From Bifidobacterium sp. (lineage in GTDB: Bacteria; Actinomycetota; Actinomycetes; Actinomycetales; Bifidobacteriaceae): a stretch of 11,365 nucleotides of DNA. A program made the position numbers and the translations under genes. The DNA is taken from assembly GCA_022739095.1 (NCBI GenBank), contig JAIJEI010000053.1, positions 1 through 11,365 on the forward strand, in the 5' to 3' direction. How positions within the stretch are numbered: the stretch's first letter is position 1; every line of letters starts with the position of its first letter. Of the stretch, positions 1 through 8,040 are shown piece after piece. The notes beneath the pieces were generated by a model. The model was given only the letters and a program-made list of their open reading frames with translations. It was not told where the DNA came from and ran no database searches.

Positions 1-1
1 T

Positions 2-880
2 TGGAATACCGGCGTCGATACGGTCAAGACCGCGACCGCGCAACTCCAAGGATATGCGCCGGCCGGCAATCGTCTCATCATCGCCACCGATCAGGAGGGC
101 GGTCAGGTGCAGCACCTGACTGGTACCGGTTTCGACACAATGCCCAGTGCCGTCGAGCAGGGCACAATGTCCGATGACGCATTGCGTCAATCGGCAGGCA
201 CGTGGGGTTCGCAATTAGCCACTGCCGGCATAAATGTCGATTTGGCACCGGTGCTTGGCACAGTGGTTGGCGATCGTGCCTCAAATGCTCCGATTGGCGC
301 GCTGGATCGTGATTTCGGATTGGATGCGGCCGGCAACGCCGAACATGGCATCGCCGTTATTGAGGGTTTTCGAGGCGCTCAGGTCGGTGCGGCGGTCAAA
401 CATTATCCCGGGTTGGGCGCGGTAAGCGGCAATACCGACTTCACCACCGAAGGCATTCTGGATACGACCACCACGTTGGACGGGGCCGAGGCAGGTGCCT
501 TTGACCAGGCGATCACCAAGGCCGATCCCGCAATGGTGATGATGTCGTTGGCCACGTATCAATCCATCGACCCGAATAATCCGGCGGTGTTTTCTTCTAC
601 GATTATCGACGGTCATATTCGCAACGCACTGAAGTACACGGGCGTGGTGATTTCGGATTCGATGTCTGCCGAAGCTTTGAGCAGCTACGATGTAAGCCAA
701 TTGGGAGTAAAGCTTGTCGAGGCGAGCGGCGACATGTCCTGCATCGGTCAGACGGATTATGTAAAGCCAATTGTGGACGGCCTCAACGAACGGGCGAAGT
801 CCGATCCGGCTTTCGCTTCGAAGGTGACGGCGGCGGCGACTCGCGTAATGACATTGAAAATCAAGATGGGACTGGCCTGA
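2..880 (+). CDS. Glycoside hydrolase family 3 protein, NagZ/LpqI-like (5' truncated by window edge)
   Basis: The reading frame is open from base 2, so the N-terminus, including any signal peptide or lipobox, lies outside the window; 292 residues are visible. GH3 landmarks occur in order: DQEGGQV at about residues 30-36, an R-D-F-G element near 103-106, the KHYPGLG loop at 133-139, and a GVVISDSMS segment whose Asp at about 219 matches the GH3 catalytic nucleophile. The family removes terminal beta-linked N-acetylhexosamine or related sugars and in bacteria often acts on muropeptides. The loop after KHYPGLG reads SGNTDF and lacks the Asp-x-His dyad of Gram-negative NagZ; actinobacterial lipoprotein members commonly show this GNTD form, so it is probably a subfamily trait. 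An internal GTG at 107 is not the start, because family-conserved sequence continues upstream of it. The gene converges on nadD. The family call is firm; the substrate is not known. Confidence 0.88.
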   Translation, partial: WNTGVDTVKTATAQLQGYAPAGNRLIIATDQEGGQVQHLTGTGFDTMPSAVEQGTMSDDALRQSAGTWGSQLATAGINVDLAPVLGTVVGDRASNAPIGALDRDFGLDAAGNAEHGIAVIEGFRGAQVGAAVKHYPGLGAVSGNTDFTTEGILDTTTTLDGAEAGAFDQAITKADPAMVMMSLATYQSIDPNNPAVFSSTIIDGHIRNALKYTGVVISDSMSAEALSSYDVSQLGVKLVEASGDMSCIGQTDYVKPIVDGLNERAKSDPAFASKVTAAATRVMTLKIKMGLA

Positions 881-895
881 CCGCTCATCCTTGCA

Positions 896-939
896 CTGGT
901 GAGGATTAATCCGCGCTGATTCGCGCTAATCCTCACCAG
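896..939. repeat. Large inverted repeat between convergent genes
   Basis: The arms 896-908 (CTGGTGAGGATTA) and 927-939 are perfect 13-bp inverted copies. An inner CGCG/CGCG pair (912-915 with 922-925) closes a 6-base loop, giving a long hairpin on either strand. It lies between the ends of the GH3 gene (+) and nadD (-). Neither side has a T-run, so it is not a standard intrinsic terminator, but the position fits a bidirectional transcription barrier or an mRNA 3'-end stabiliser. On the minus strand the interior also contains two near-copies of a 10-base unit ending in AGCGCG. Confidence 0.7.
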
Positions 940-993
940 CCCTCGTACAAATGCACACCAGTCCTCGTACGAATCGTCAGTCCTCGCACGAAT
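940..993. repeat. Three-copy degenerate tandem repeat overlapping nadD 3' end
   Basis: A 13-base core, [T/C]CCTCG[T/C]AC[A/G]AAT, occurs at 940-952, 962-974 and 981-993, with start-to-start spacing of 22 and 19 bases. A CAG trinucleotide directly precedes each core. The third copy lies inside the nadD coding region and supplies its last residues and the run-up to its stop codon. There are too few and too short units for CRISPR; slippage or small duplications are the likely origin. Confidence 0.6.
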
Positions 994-1762
994 ACAGACC
1001 ATGCTTGCCGATGTATTGCACCACGCCGTCGGGCACCAGATACCAGACCGGCTCGTCGTGTTCGGCGCGGCGGCGTACATCGGTCGAGGAGATGGCCAGG
1101 GCCGGGATCTCAAGCGTATCGACCTTGCCTTCGGGCAAGGTCACGCCGTCCGGGCTGGAGTAGCCGGGGCGCGTGACGGCCACGAAGTGGGCGAGGTCCC
1201 ACATGAGGTCGGCGTCCTTCCACTGCATGATTTCGGCCACGGCGTCTGCGCCGGTGATGAAAAACAGCTCGGCGTCGGGATTCTGGGCGCGGATATCGCG
1301 CAGGGTGTCGATGGTGTAGGTGACGCCCGGACGGTCGATGTCGACGCGCGAGACGGTGAATTTGGGGTTGGATGCGGTGGCGATCACAGTCATCAGATAC
1401 CGATCCTCGGCGTTGGTGACGTGCTTGTCCAGCTTGAACACAGGTCGGCCGGTGGGCACGAAAATCACCTCATCGAGGTCATACACCCAGGCGACTTCAG
1501 AGGCGGCGACCAAGTGGCCGTTGTGGATCGGGTCGAACGTGCCGCCCATGATGCCGACACGCAGGCGCGTATGCCAATTGCCGCGTGCGGAAAGCCGGCC
1601 TTTGCCATGGCTGCTGGCCCCGGCCGGTACGGACAGGTCGGACATGCGCCGTTCGGTTTCGCCTTGGGTGACGGCGCTGATTTCGGCGGACTCGGCGGAT
1701 TCCACTGATTTTTCGGACTGAACTGACGCAGCCGTTTTGTGACTGCCGGTAACACCACTCAT
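977..1762 (-). CDS. nadD: Nicotinate-nucleotide adenylyltransferase (NadD)
   Basis: NadD transfers AMP from ATP to nicotinate mononucleotide to give deamido-NAD in the cytoplasm, a late step of NAD synthesis. The nucleotidyltransferase signature GGTFDPIHNGH is at residues 73-83 and the ISSTDVR motif at about 224-230; a VDIDRPGVTYTIDTL segment lies between them. The start at 1762 is chosen because its ATG overlaps the upstream stop as ATGA, implying translational coupling, with GAGGG a short way upstream. This gives 261 residues, longer than the usual 190-220, because about 65 residues rich in Ser, Glu and Ala precede the fold. An internal ATG at 1645 (residue 40) would shorten this tail but has no good ribosome binding site. 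The last residues (SCED) come from the neighbouring tandem repeat. Third gene of the proA operon. Confidence 0.93.
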   Translation of the reverse strand: MSGVTGSHKTAASVQSEKSVESAESAEISAVTQGETERRMSDLSVPAGASSHGKGRLSARGNWHTRLRVGIMGGTFDPIHNGHLVAASEVAWVYDLDEVIFVPTGRPVFKLDKHVTNAEDRYLMTVIATASNPKFTVSRVDIDRPGVTYTIDTLRDIRAQNPDAELFFITGADAVAEIMQWKDADLMWDLAHFVAVTRPGYSSPDGVTLPEGKVDTLEIPALAISSTDVRRRAEHDEPVWYLVPDGVVQYIGKHGLYSCED

Positions 1763-2322
1763 GCCTGGCCGCCCTCGCCGGCGGCGTCATCGGCTGATTC
1801 GGTTTCCTCTTCGATTTCGCCGGCGGTGGGGTTGTCTTCCTTGGGGTCGATCTTGACCATGTCTTCATCCCATTCGTCTTGGACCACGCGACGAATTTCG
1901 GCGAAGGTGGGCAGCGGGAAGTCCGGCTGGTAGAGGCGGCGGACCTCAGCCACGCGCTCGGTGATGCGGATGAGCGTGTCGGTCATGCCGTCAAGGTCGC
2001 CGTCGTGCTCCATCTGGCTGTATTTGCCGATGTAGACTTCCATGAGCTCCATGTGTTCGCGCACGATCTTGAGCTGGGCATCGTTGAGGTCCACGACTTC
2101 GAGCGAATCGGTCTCGGGCCAACCGATGAGCACGGCGTCCACGTATTCGAGCGAGGCGCGCTGGGCTGCGGAGGCGATGCCGTCCTCGATCTGCACGAGG
2201 AACACGTAGCGGACGATGCTCAGGCGTTCGGCCGCGATCTTCAGGCCGAGCTTGGGATCGTTGAGGTCGATGTCGGGCCGCAGTTCGCTTGCCTTGTTTG
2301 CCGTGTCAGCCGTAGTGTTCAT
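1759..2322 (-). CDS. Unrecognised acidic, mostly helical protein between proA and nadD
   Basis: I do not recognise a named family. From the start chosen here the protein has 187 residues, with no signal peptide and no membrane segment. Its middle (about residues 20-145) looks like amphipathic helices, including an ERLSIVRYVFLVQIEDG stretch and a Leu/Ile/Val-rich second half. The last 40 residues are strongly acidic (many Glu/Asp) and probably disordered. The start at 2322 has a good GAGGA 7 bases upstream. An in-frame ATG at 2340, overlapping the proA stop as ATGA, would add six residues but has only a weak binding site. Its stop overlaps the nadD start. Position in a proline/NAD operon suggests a cytoplasmic housekeeping role but does not define one. 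Confidence 0.8.
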   Translation of the reverse strand: MNTTADTANKASELRPDIDLNDPKLGLKIAAERLSIVRYVFLVQIEDGIASAAQRASLEYVDAVLIGWPETDSLEVVDLNDAQLKIVREHMELMEVYIGKYSQMEHDGDLDGMTDTLIRITERVAEVRRLYQPDFPLPTFAEIRRVVQDEWDEDMVKIDPKEDNPTAGEIEEETESADDAAGEGGQA

Positions 2323-2329
2323 GTTGCCG

Positions 2330-2334
2330 TCCTC
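2330..2334 (-). promoter_or_regulatory. GAGGA ribosome binding site deciding the start of the proA-nadD middle gene
   Basis: Read on the minus strand, GAGGA lies 7 bases before the ATG at 2322 and just downstream of the proA stop codon. It favours initiation at 2322 over the overlapping ATG at 2340, whose upstream bases offer no comparable match. Confidence 0.5.
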
Positions 2335-2336
2335 GT

Positions 2337-3632
2337 TCATGCGCGCACCTGTCCTGTTCCGTAACCGATCCACTTGGTGGTGGTCATCTCCCGCAATCCC
2401 ATGGGACCGCGTGCGTGCATCTTCTGCGTAGAGATGCCAAGCTCAGCACCAAAGCCGAACACGCCGCCGTCGGTGAAGCGGGTGGAGGCGTTGACCATGA
2501 CCACGGCCGAGTCGATGCGCTTGGTGAATTCCTCGATGACCGCATAATCCTCGGCGATGATGGATTCGGTGTGGCCTGTGGAATGCGTGTTGATGTGGTC
2601 GATGGCCGCGTCCAGGTCCGGCACCACCTTGATGCCCATTTTGAGGGCCAGGTATTCGGTGTCCCAATCCTCTTCAGTGGCGTGGTTGAGGTCAAGGCCC
2701 TCGATTTCCGCGCCGGAGATGATGTCGTACGACGTGGTGTCGGCCTGTAGCACGACGTTCGCCTCGGCCAACGCGGCGGCGATCTGCGGCAGGAATTCGG
2801 CGGCGACATCCTTATGAACCAATAGCTTTTCGGCGGCGTTGCACACGCCCACGCGCTGGGTTTTGGCGTTGGTGATGATCGGGATGGCCTTGGCGAGATC
2901 GCCGGACTTGTCGATGTAGATATGCACGTTGCCGGCACCGGTCTCGATGACCGGCACTTTGGAGTTGCGCACGACGGCTTGGATCAGACCCACTCCTCCT
3001 CGCGGCACGAGCACGTCGATATGGCCTCGCGCCTCCATCATGGCGGTGGCACCGGCGCGTCCGTACTGGTCGACGGACTGTACCAGTGCGGATTCGAAAC
3101 TGTGGGCTTCAAGCACCGGGGCGATGACGCCCAGCGTGGCAGCATTGGTGCGTTCGGCGGCGTGGCCGCCTCGCAGCAGCGCGGCATTGCCGGACTTGAG
3201 GCACAGGCTGGCCACGTCCACAGTGACGTTCGGCCGGGCCTCGTAAATCATGCCGATGACGCCCATCGGCACGCGCGTTTGGGTAAGGCGCAGACCGTTG
3301 GGCAGGTTGTATCCGCGCACGATTTCGCCGACCGGATCGGGCAAGGTGGCCACATGACGCACGCCTTGGGCGGCGGCGGCCACGCGCGGCACGTCGAACA
3401 ACAGACGGTCGAGCTTGCCCGCGTCCATGCCGTTTTCCTTGGATTCGAGCATGTCCAGCGCGTTGGCGGCTTCGATGTCCGCGGCGTGCTCGTCCAGCGC
3501 GTCCGCAATGGCGAGCAGCAGTTCGTTTTTGGCTTCGGTATTCGCCTGTGCAAGACGCTCCTGCGCGCGTGCGGCCTGATCGGCCTGGCGGCACACCGCG
3601 TCGAACACCTCAGGACTCAATTCATCGCTCAT
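2337..3632 (-). CDS. proA: Gamma-glutamyl phosphate reductase (ProA)
   Basis: ProA reduces gamma-glutamyl phosphate with NADPH to glutamate 5-semialdehyde, the second step of proline synthesis, in the cytoplasm. The sequence is full length (431 residues) and follows the aldehyde-dehydrogenase-like ProA pattern: PMGVIGMIYEARPNVTVD near 122-140, LKSGNAALLRGG near 145-156, the VPRGG and IETGAGN segments, and the catalytic Cys in RVGVCNAAEKLL at about residue 264. The C-terminal half has the FGFGAELGISTQK segment typical of the family. I chose the ATG at 3632; a TTG at 3641 would add three residues and is less likely. No Shine-Dalgarno precedes either, which is odd (see the possible leaderless promoter). 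It is the first gene of a three-gene minus-strand operon. proB is not in the window. Confidence 0.95.
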   Translation of the reverse strand: MSDELSPEVFDAVCRQADQAARAQERLAQANTEAKNELLLAIADALDEHAADIEAANALDMLESKENGMDAGKLDRLLFDVPRVAAAAQGVRHVATLPDPVGEIVRGYNLPNGLRLTQTRVPMGVIGMIYEARPNVTVDVASLCLKSGNAALLRGGHAAERTNAATLGVIAPVLEAHSFESALVQSVDQYGRAGATAMMEARGHIDVLVPRGGVGLIQAVVRNSKVPVIETGAGNVHIYIDKSGDLAKAIPIITNAKTQRVGVCNAAEKLLVHKDVAAEFLPQIAAALAEANVVLQADTTSYDIISGAEIEGLDLNHATEEDWDTEYLALKMGIKVVPDLDAAIDHINTHSTGHTESIIAEDYAVIEEFTKRIDSAVVMVNASTRFTDGGVFGFGAELGISTQKMHARGPMGLREMTTTKWIGYGTGQVRA

Positions 3633-3640
3633 AACAGTCA

Positions 3641-3646
3641 AGCGTA
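3641..3646 (-). promoter_or_regulatory. Candidate -10 element of a leaderless proA transcript
   Basis: On the minus strand the hexamer TACGCT (TANNNT pattern) ends 8 bases before the proA ATG at 3632, so transcription would begin at or next to the start codon. The lack of any ribosome binding site upstream of proA fits this. There is no convincing -35 box, so the call is tentative. Confidence 0.3.
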
Positions 3647-3711
3647 ACTCACAACGCGGCTGATTGCTTACTCCGACCCGCTTGTTATGGGATGTCTGAC
3701 GTTTTGAATCG

Positions 3712-3753
3712 CAAACAGAACCGGCTCCCCTCCATCTCAGGCGGGAAGCCGGT
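3712..3753 (-). terminator. Intrinsic terminator of glyA
   Basis: Arms ACCGGCT (3720-3726) and AGCCGGT (3747-3753) pair perfectly, and the inner CCC/GGG (3728-3730 with 3743-3745) extends the stem past one mismatch. On the minus strand the hairpin is followed by TTCTGTTT, a reasonable U-rich tail. It lies about 70 bases after the glyA stop and separates glyA from proA, so proA probably has its own promoter. Confidence 0.65.
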
Positions 3754-3822
3754 GATGTGATGCGCTCCGGTCAGCGAATCATCACTAACCGGTACACCAC
3801 GGTGGATTAGCGAATCAGCAAA

Positions 3823-5118
<1,296 letters not shown>

Positions 5119-5136
5119 GGGTGCTCCTTTGGTATG

Positions 5137-5163
5137 GGCGACAATTGATTCGCCATTGTCGCC
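5137..5163. promoter_or_regulatory. Perfect 9-9-9 inverted repeat, likely operator of glyA
   Basis: GGCGACAAT (5137-5145) and ATTGTCGCC (5155-5163) are exact inverted copies around a 9-base spacer. On the minus strand it begins 2 bases after the glyA candidate -10 box and ends 6 bases before the AAAGGAG ribosome binding site, so it covers the expected transcription start and most of the leader. A repressor site is the simplest reading; an mRNA hairpin is the alternative. The regulator is unknown. Confidence 0.55.
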
Positions 5164-5165
5164 TT

Positions 5166-5171
5166 ATTGTA
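5166..5171 (-). promoter_or_regulatory. Candidate glyA -10 box (TACAAT)
   Basis: On the minus strand TACAAT lies 47 bases upstream of the glyA ATG and directly before the inverted repeat. No good -35 hexamer is seen at 16-18 bases, so the box may depend on an activator. Confidence 0.4.
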
Positions 5172-5184
5172 TGGCTCGTTTGTA

Positions 5185-5211
5185 GCCGGCCTGTTTCATG
5201 ATATGGCCGGC
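5185..5211. repeat. Inverted repeat GCCGGCC/GGCCGGC in the glyA-thrC intergenic region
   Basis: Two perfect 7-bp arms (5185-5191 and 5205-5211) flank a 13-base AT-rich spacer. It is upstream of the candidate glyA -10 and far upstream of thrC. A regulatory site is possible, but GC-rich inverted repeats of this size also arise by chance. Confidence 0.35.
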
Positions 5212-5295
5212 CCCCGTTCGATGGCAATGGTGATTTTCGCCGGTGCGACCGGTCGGCTATGCGAGACGGACGGCCCTTCTGCCCACGGCCCACGC

Positions 5296-5301
5296 TAGAC
5301 T
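5296..5301 (+). promoter_or_regulatory. Weak candidate thrC -10 box (TAGACT)
   Basis: TAGACT lies 40 bases before the thrC GTG and would give a leader of about 34 bases carrying the AAGGA site. There is no recognisable -35. A 9-base direct repeat, GGATTCATC, occurs at 5307-5315 and 5333-5341, the second copy including part of the ribosome binding site. Confidence 0.3.
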
Positions 5302-5330
5302 GGTGTGGATTCATCATCCCTTTCAGGCAG

Positions 5331-5335
5331 AAGGA
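5331..5335 (+). promoter_or_regulatory. AAGGA ribosome binding site fixing the GTG start of thrC
   Basis: AAGGA sits 6 bases before the GTG at 5342. This, and the match of the following residues to threonine synthase N-termini, sets the start at 5342 rather than at an upstream in-frame ATG at 5243. Confidence 0.7.
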
Positions 5336-5341
5336 TTCATC

Positions 5342-6832
5342 GTGACAACCACCTTCCATTCCACCCGTAGCACCACCGATTCGCTGACCGCCAAGCAGGC
5401 GATTCGTAAGGGCATCGCCGATGACGGCGGCCTGTTCGTTTCGGATGCATTGGGCAAGACCAAGGTGGACGTGGCCTCCCTGCCGGGCAAGTCGTACCAG
5501 CAAATCGCCGCCGAGGTGCTGGGCGCGCTGCTGCCGGACTTCACGGCCGAGGAGCTGGGCCAGTGCATCGCCGACGCCTACGGCGAACAGTGGTCCGACG
5601 AACGCATCACCCCGCTCAAGCCCCTGGGTGACGACTACGTGCTCGAACTGTTCAACGGCCCAACTTCCGCCTTCAAGGACGTGGCACTGCAGATCCTGCC
5701 GCGCTTCATGGCGCACACCACGCCGGCCGATGGCGACGCGGACGAGAAAATCATGATCCTCACCGCCACCTCCGGCGACACCGGCAAGGCCGCACTGGCC
5801 GGCTTCGCGGACGCCCCGGGCACCGCGATCACCGTCTTCTACCCGGAAGGCAAGGTCTCCCAGGTCCAGGAACTGCAGATGACCACGCAGGCCGGCTCCA
5901 ACGTGCAGGTGGCCGCCGTGGAAGGCAACTTCGACGACGCCCAGTCCGCGGTCAAGCGCATCTTCGGCGACCGCGCCCTGGCCGAGCGCCTCGCCGGCAA
6001 TTCACACGTGGTGCTTTCCTCCGCCAACTCCATCAACGTGGGCCGTCTGGTGCCGCAGGTCGTCTACTACTTCTCCGCCTACGCCCAACTGCTCGCCGAC
6101 CAGGTAATCAACGTCGGCGATGAGGTCGAGTTCGTGGTCCCGACCGGCAACTTCGGCGATATCCTCGCCGGCTACTACGCCAAACTGCTCGGCCTGCCGG
6201 TCAAGCACCTCGTGGTAGCTTCCGACAAGAACAACGTGCTGTTCGACTTCCTGACCACCGGTACCTACAACCGCCAGCGCCCGTTCTTCCAGACGATTTC
6301 GCCGTCCATGGACATCCTCATCTCCTCCAACCTGGAGCGCATGCTGTACTACTTGTCCGAGGGCGATACACGCTTGATCTCCATGCTGATGAACGACCTC
6401 AACCAGTGGGGCACGTACGAGATTCCGGAAGAGCTGCTGGCCAAGATCCGCCAGATCTTCGGCACCGGCTGGGCCGATGAAGACCAGGTGCGCGAATCCA
6501 TCAAGCACTGCTGGGATGAGAACCACTACGTGATCGACCCGCACACCGCCTGTGGCTACTACCTGCTTGAGCAGATGCCGCGCGACCCGCTGACCCCGCG
6601 CGTGCTGCTCTCCACCGCCAGCCCGTACAAGTTCCCGCGCGTGGTGAACGAGGCGTTGGGCTTCGACGCCACCGGCACCGACTTCGAGTACATGGATGTG
6701 CTGGCCCGCGAAACCGGTACCACCGCTCCGGCCGCCCTGCGTGGTCTTGAGACCGCCGACGTGCGCTTCAAGGACGTCGTGGCCATCGACGGCATGGAAG
6801 ATTACGTCGAAAAGGCCGCCCAGACGCTGTAA
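5342..6832 (+). CDS. thrC: Threonine synthase (ThrC)
   Basis: ThrC converts O-phosphohomoserine to threonine and phosphate, the last step of threonine synthesis, using PLP in the cytoplasm. The start is the GTG at 5342, giving 496 residues, the size of the longer fungal/enterobacterial-like class. The N-terminal domain has the FHSTR and ADDGGLFV segments expected of the family. The PLP lysine is in the FNGPTSAFKDVALQ motif at about residue 112, and the TATSGDTGKAAL phosphate-binding loop is at about 141-152. VPTGNFGDILAGYYAK and the TASPYKFPRVV segment follow. The gene is divergent from glyA and ends at its own strong terminator, so it looks monocistronic. Codon use is strongly biased to GC-ending codons, consistent with good expression. 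Confidence 0.96.
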   Translation: MTTTFHSTRSTTDSLTAKQAIRKGIADDGGLFVSDALGKTKVDVASLPGKSYQQIAAEVLGALLPDFTAEELGQCIADAYGEQWSDERITPLKPLGDDYVLELFNGPTSAFKDVALQILPRFMAHTTPADGDADEKIMILTATSGDTGKAALAGFADAPGTAITVFYPEGKVSQVQELQMTTQAGSNVQVAAVEGNFDDAQSAVKRIFGDRALAERLAGNSHVVLSSANSINVGRLVPQVVYYFSAYAQLLADQVINVGDEVEFVVPTGNFGDILAGYYAKLLGLPVKHLVVASDKNNVLFDFLTTGTYNRQRPFFQTISPSMDILISSNLERMLYYLSEGDTRLISMLMNDLNQWGTYEIPEELLAKIRQIFGTGWADEDQVRESIKHCWDENHYVIDPHTACGYYLLEQMPRDPLTPRVLLSTASPYKFPRVVNEALGFDATGTDFEYMDVLARETGTTAPAALRGLETADVRFKDVVAIDGMEDYVEKAAQTL

Positions 6833-6846
6833 ACATACCAGCACAT

Positions 6847-6877
6847 TGGCTCCCCTCAGAGAGGGGAGCCATTTTTT
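6847..6877 (+). terminator. Strong intrinsic terminator of thrC
   Basis: A perfect 11-bp stem (6847-6857 TGGCTCCCCTC with 6861-6871) closes a 3-base loop and is followed by six Ts (6872-6877). It begins 14 bases after the thrC stop. On the minus strand the bases after the hairpin are not T-rich, so it serves thrC and not the convergent membrane-protein gene. Confidence 0.95.
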
Positions 6878-6892
6878 ACATCAGAATTGCGT

Positions 6893-8038
6893 TTACATCA
6901 GTATCGCGGCGACTGGCAGTCCTATGGCGATTGCCAACAGCACGATAGTGCCGATGATCACGCTGGGGCGTGCGAGGTTGACGGTCCAGCCGACGCCGAA
7001 ACGTTTAGGAACCATGATGGCCGGATCGTCACGGTTGATGTAGATGATGCCGCCAATCCAGTGCAGGTCATCGTCATACGGCATAACATCATCGTCCGAA
7101 TCGTCACCGCCGTCACTGTGCCGAACACCGGCATAGACGCGCGCCCCGTTCTGCCCGTAATACACGCCGATCATCAGCGCGCCGACCAGAGCCGCCACAG
7201 CGATGAACATGCCGATGATGCCGATTAGATTGACATCCAGCACGCCAATGGCGACAAGCTGAACGCCTAGGCCCAATCCACCGGCTGTCAGCAGTCCGAT
7301 GACCAGCACGTAGATGCTCCAGACCCGCGAGAACACACCATAGGCATACCCGGTGGTGGCGGGGTGGTCGGGATCAATCGGGTGCTTGGCGTAGATGATC
7401 GCGACATGGCTGGCCACCATCACCGCTGCCAGCACCACCTGCGCGAGCACGGCGTACCAAATCACCATCGGACTCTTCTCGGCCCAGCCGTTCACATTGC
7501 CGGCGATATCCGCATGAATCGGCACCCGCTCCGGCATCCGGTCATAGCCCAGCAGCCCGACCGCAATGGTGACAGCGAGACAAACGACTTGCAGCAATTC
7601 CCACTTCAGGCTCAGCGGGTCGGGATTGTCCCGCTCACCTATCAATGCCGCACGGCGAGCACTGGACGCCTCCCATCCCTGATTGGTTTTGATGGACAGT
7701 ACTTTGCGGCGAAACACCTGCTGCAGCACAAAACCACATATCGCAATCACCACCGCTGCGATGGACACGGTCCAGAACGCCGCGTCGACTCCACAGAGCC
7801 GCCAGACGGCCAACGAGACCAGCATGGCGCACACACCGATTGCCACTACAATTCCCGAAAACGCGACTTTGTATTCGCGAATGCGCGTATTGGTATGGGC
7901 GGCGGCCGGCACCGTGACACCGAACACCTCATGCCGGTCGGTAACCCATGGAACCCCTGCCAGGCCGGCGGTCACTATCACCGGCAACAGCAAGAACGCA
8001 CACAACGCGATGTTCATCGACACGACTGTATTGTTCAT
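6893..8038 (-). CDS. DUF1648/DUF5808 integral membrane protein, unknown function
   Basis: The 381-residue protein has about eight predicted membrane segments (roughly 7-29, 58-80, 88-106, 148-165, 190-214, 240-262, 272-295, 359-380). After the fourth is a DUF1648-like element, MPERVPIHADIAGNVNGWAEKS (first and last residues about 168 and 189), with the P-x-H-x(4)-G-x(3)-GW pattern. An acidic loop (about 309-324) precedes DLHWIGGIIYINRDDP and PKRFGVGWTVNLARP, which match the DUF5808 pattern. DUF1648 is also found in SdpI-type immunity proteins, but no toxin gene is nearby and immunity is not implied. The ATG at 8038 has GGGGAG about 7 bases upstream and follows the GntR stop by two bases, so the two genes are one operon and the repressor probably controls this protein. 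A role in sensing or handling a membrane-active compound is only inference. Confidence 0.8.
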   Translation of the reverse strand: MNNTVVSMNIALCAFLLLPVIVTAGLAGVPWVTDRHEVFGVTVPAAAHTNTRIREYKVAFSGIVVAIGVCAMLVSLAVWRLCGVDAAFWTVSIAAVVIAICGFVLQQVFRRKVLSIKTNQGWEASSARRAALIGERDNPDPLSLKWELLQVVCLAVTIAVGLLGYDRMPERVPIHADIAGNVNGWAEKSPMVIWYAVLAQVVLAAVMVASHVAIIYAKHPIDPDHPATTGYAYGVFSRVWSIYVLVIGLLTAGGLGLGVQLVAIGVLDVNLIGIIGMFIAVAALVGALMIGVYYGQNGARVYAGVRHSDGGDDSDDDVMPYDDDLHWIGGIIYINRDDPAIMVPKRFGVGWTVNLARPSVIIGTIVLLAIAIGLPVAAILM

Positions 8039-8040
8039 CG

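Noticed and set aside
896..939. Intrinsic terminator call for the large inverted repeat
   Set aside because: Neither strand has a T-run after the stem, so I recorded it as a repeat with a possible barrier role.
940..993. Possible CRISPR-like array
   Set aside because: Repeats are only 13 bases, degenerate, with spacers of 6-9 bases, and the last copy is inside nadD; no cas genes are present.
1001..1708. 235-codon plus-strand open frame opposite nadD
   Set aside because: The NadD signature motifs on the other strand are unambiguous, and the antisense product is Gly/Asp/His-rich with no family features.
5243..5341. Upstream ATG extension of thrC
   Set aside because: The added residues are Arg/His-rich and unlike ThrC, while the GTG at 5342 has a well-placed AAGGA and begins the family-like sequence.
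6893..8038. Bacteriocin immunity protein of the SdpI type
   Set aside because: DUF1648 occurs in SdpI, but there is no toxin or SdpAB-like gene nearby, and the C-terminal DUF5808 region points to a broader family.
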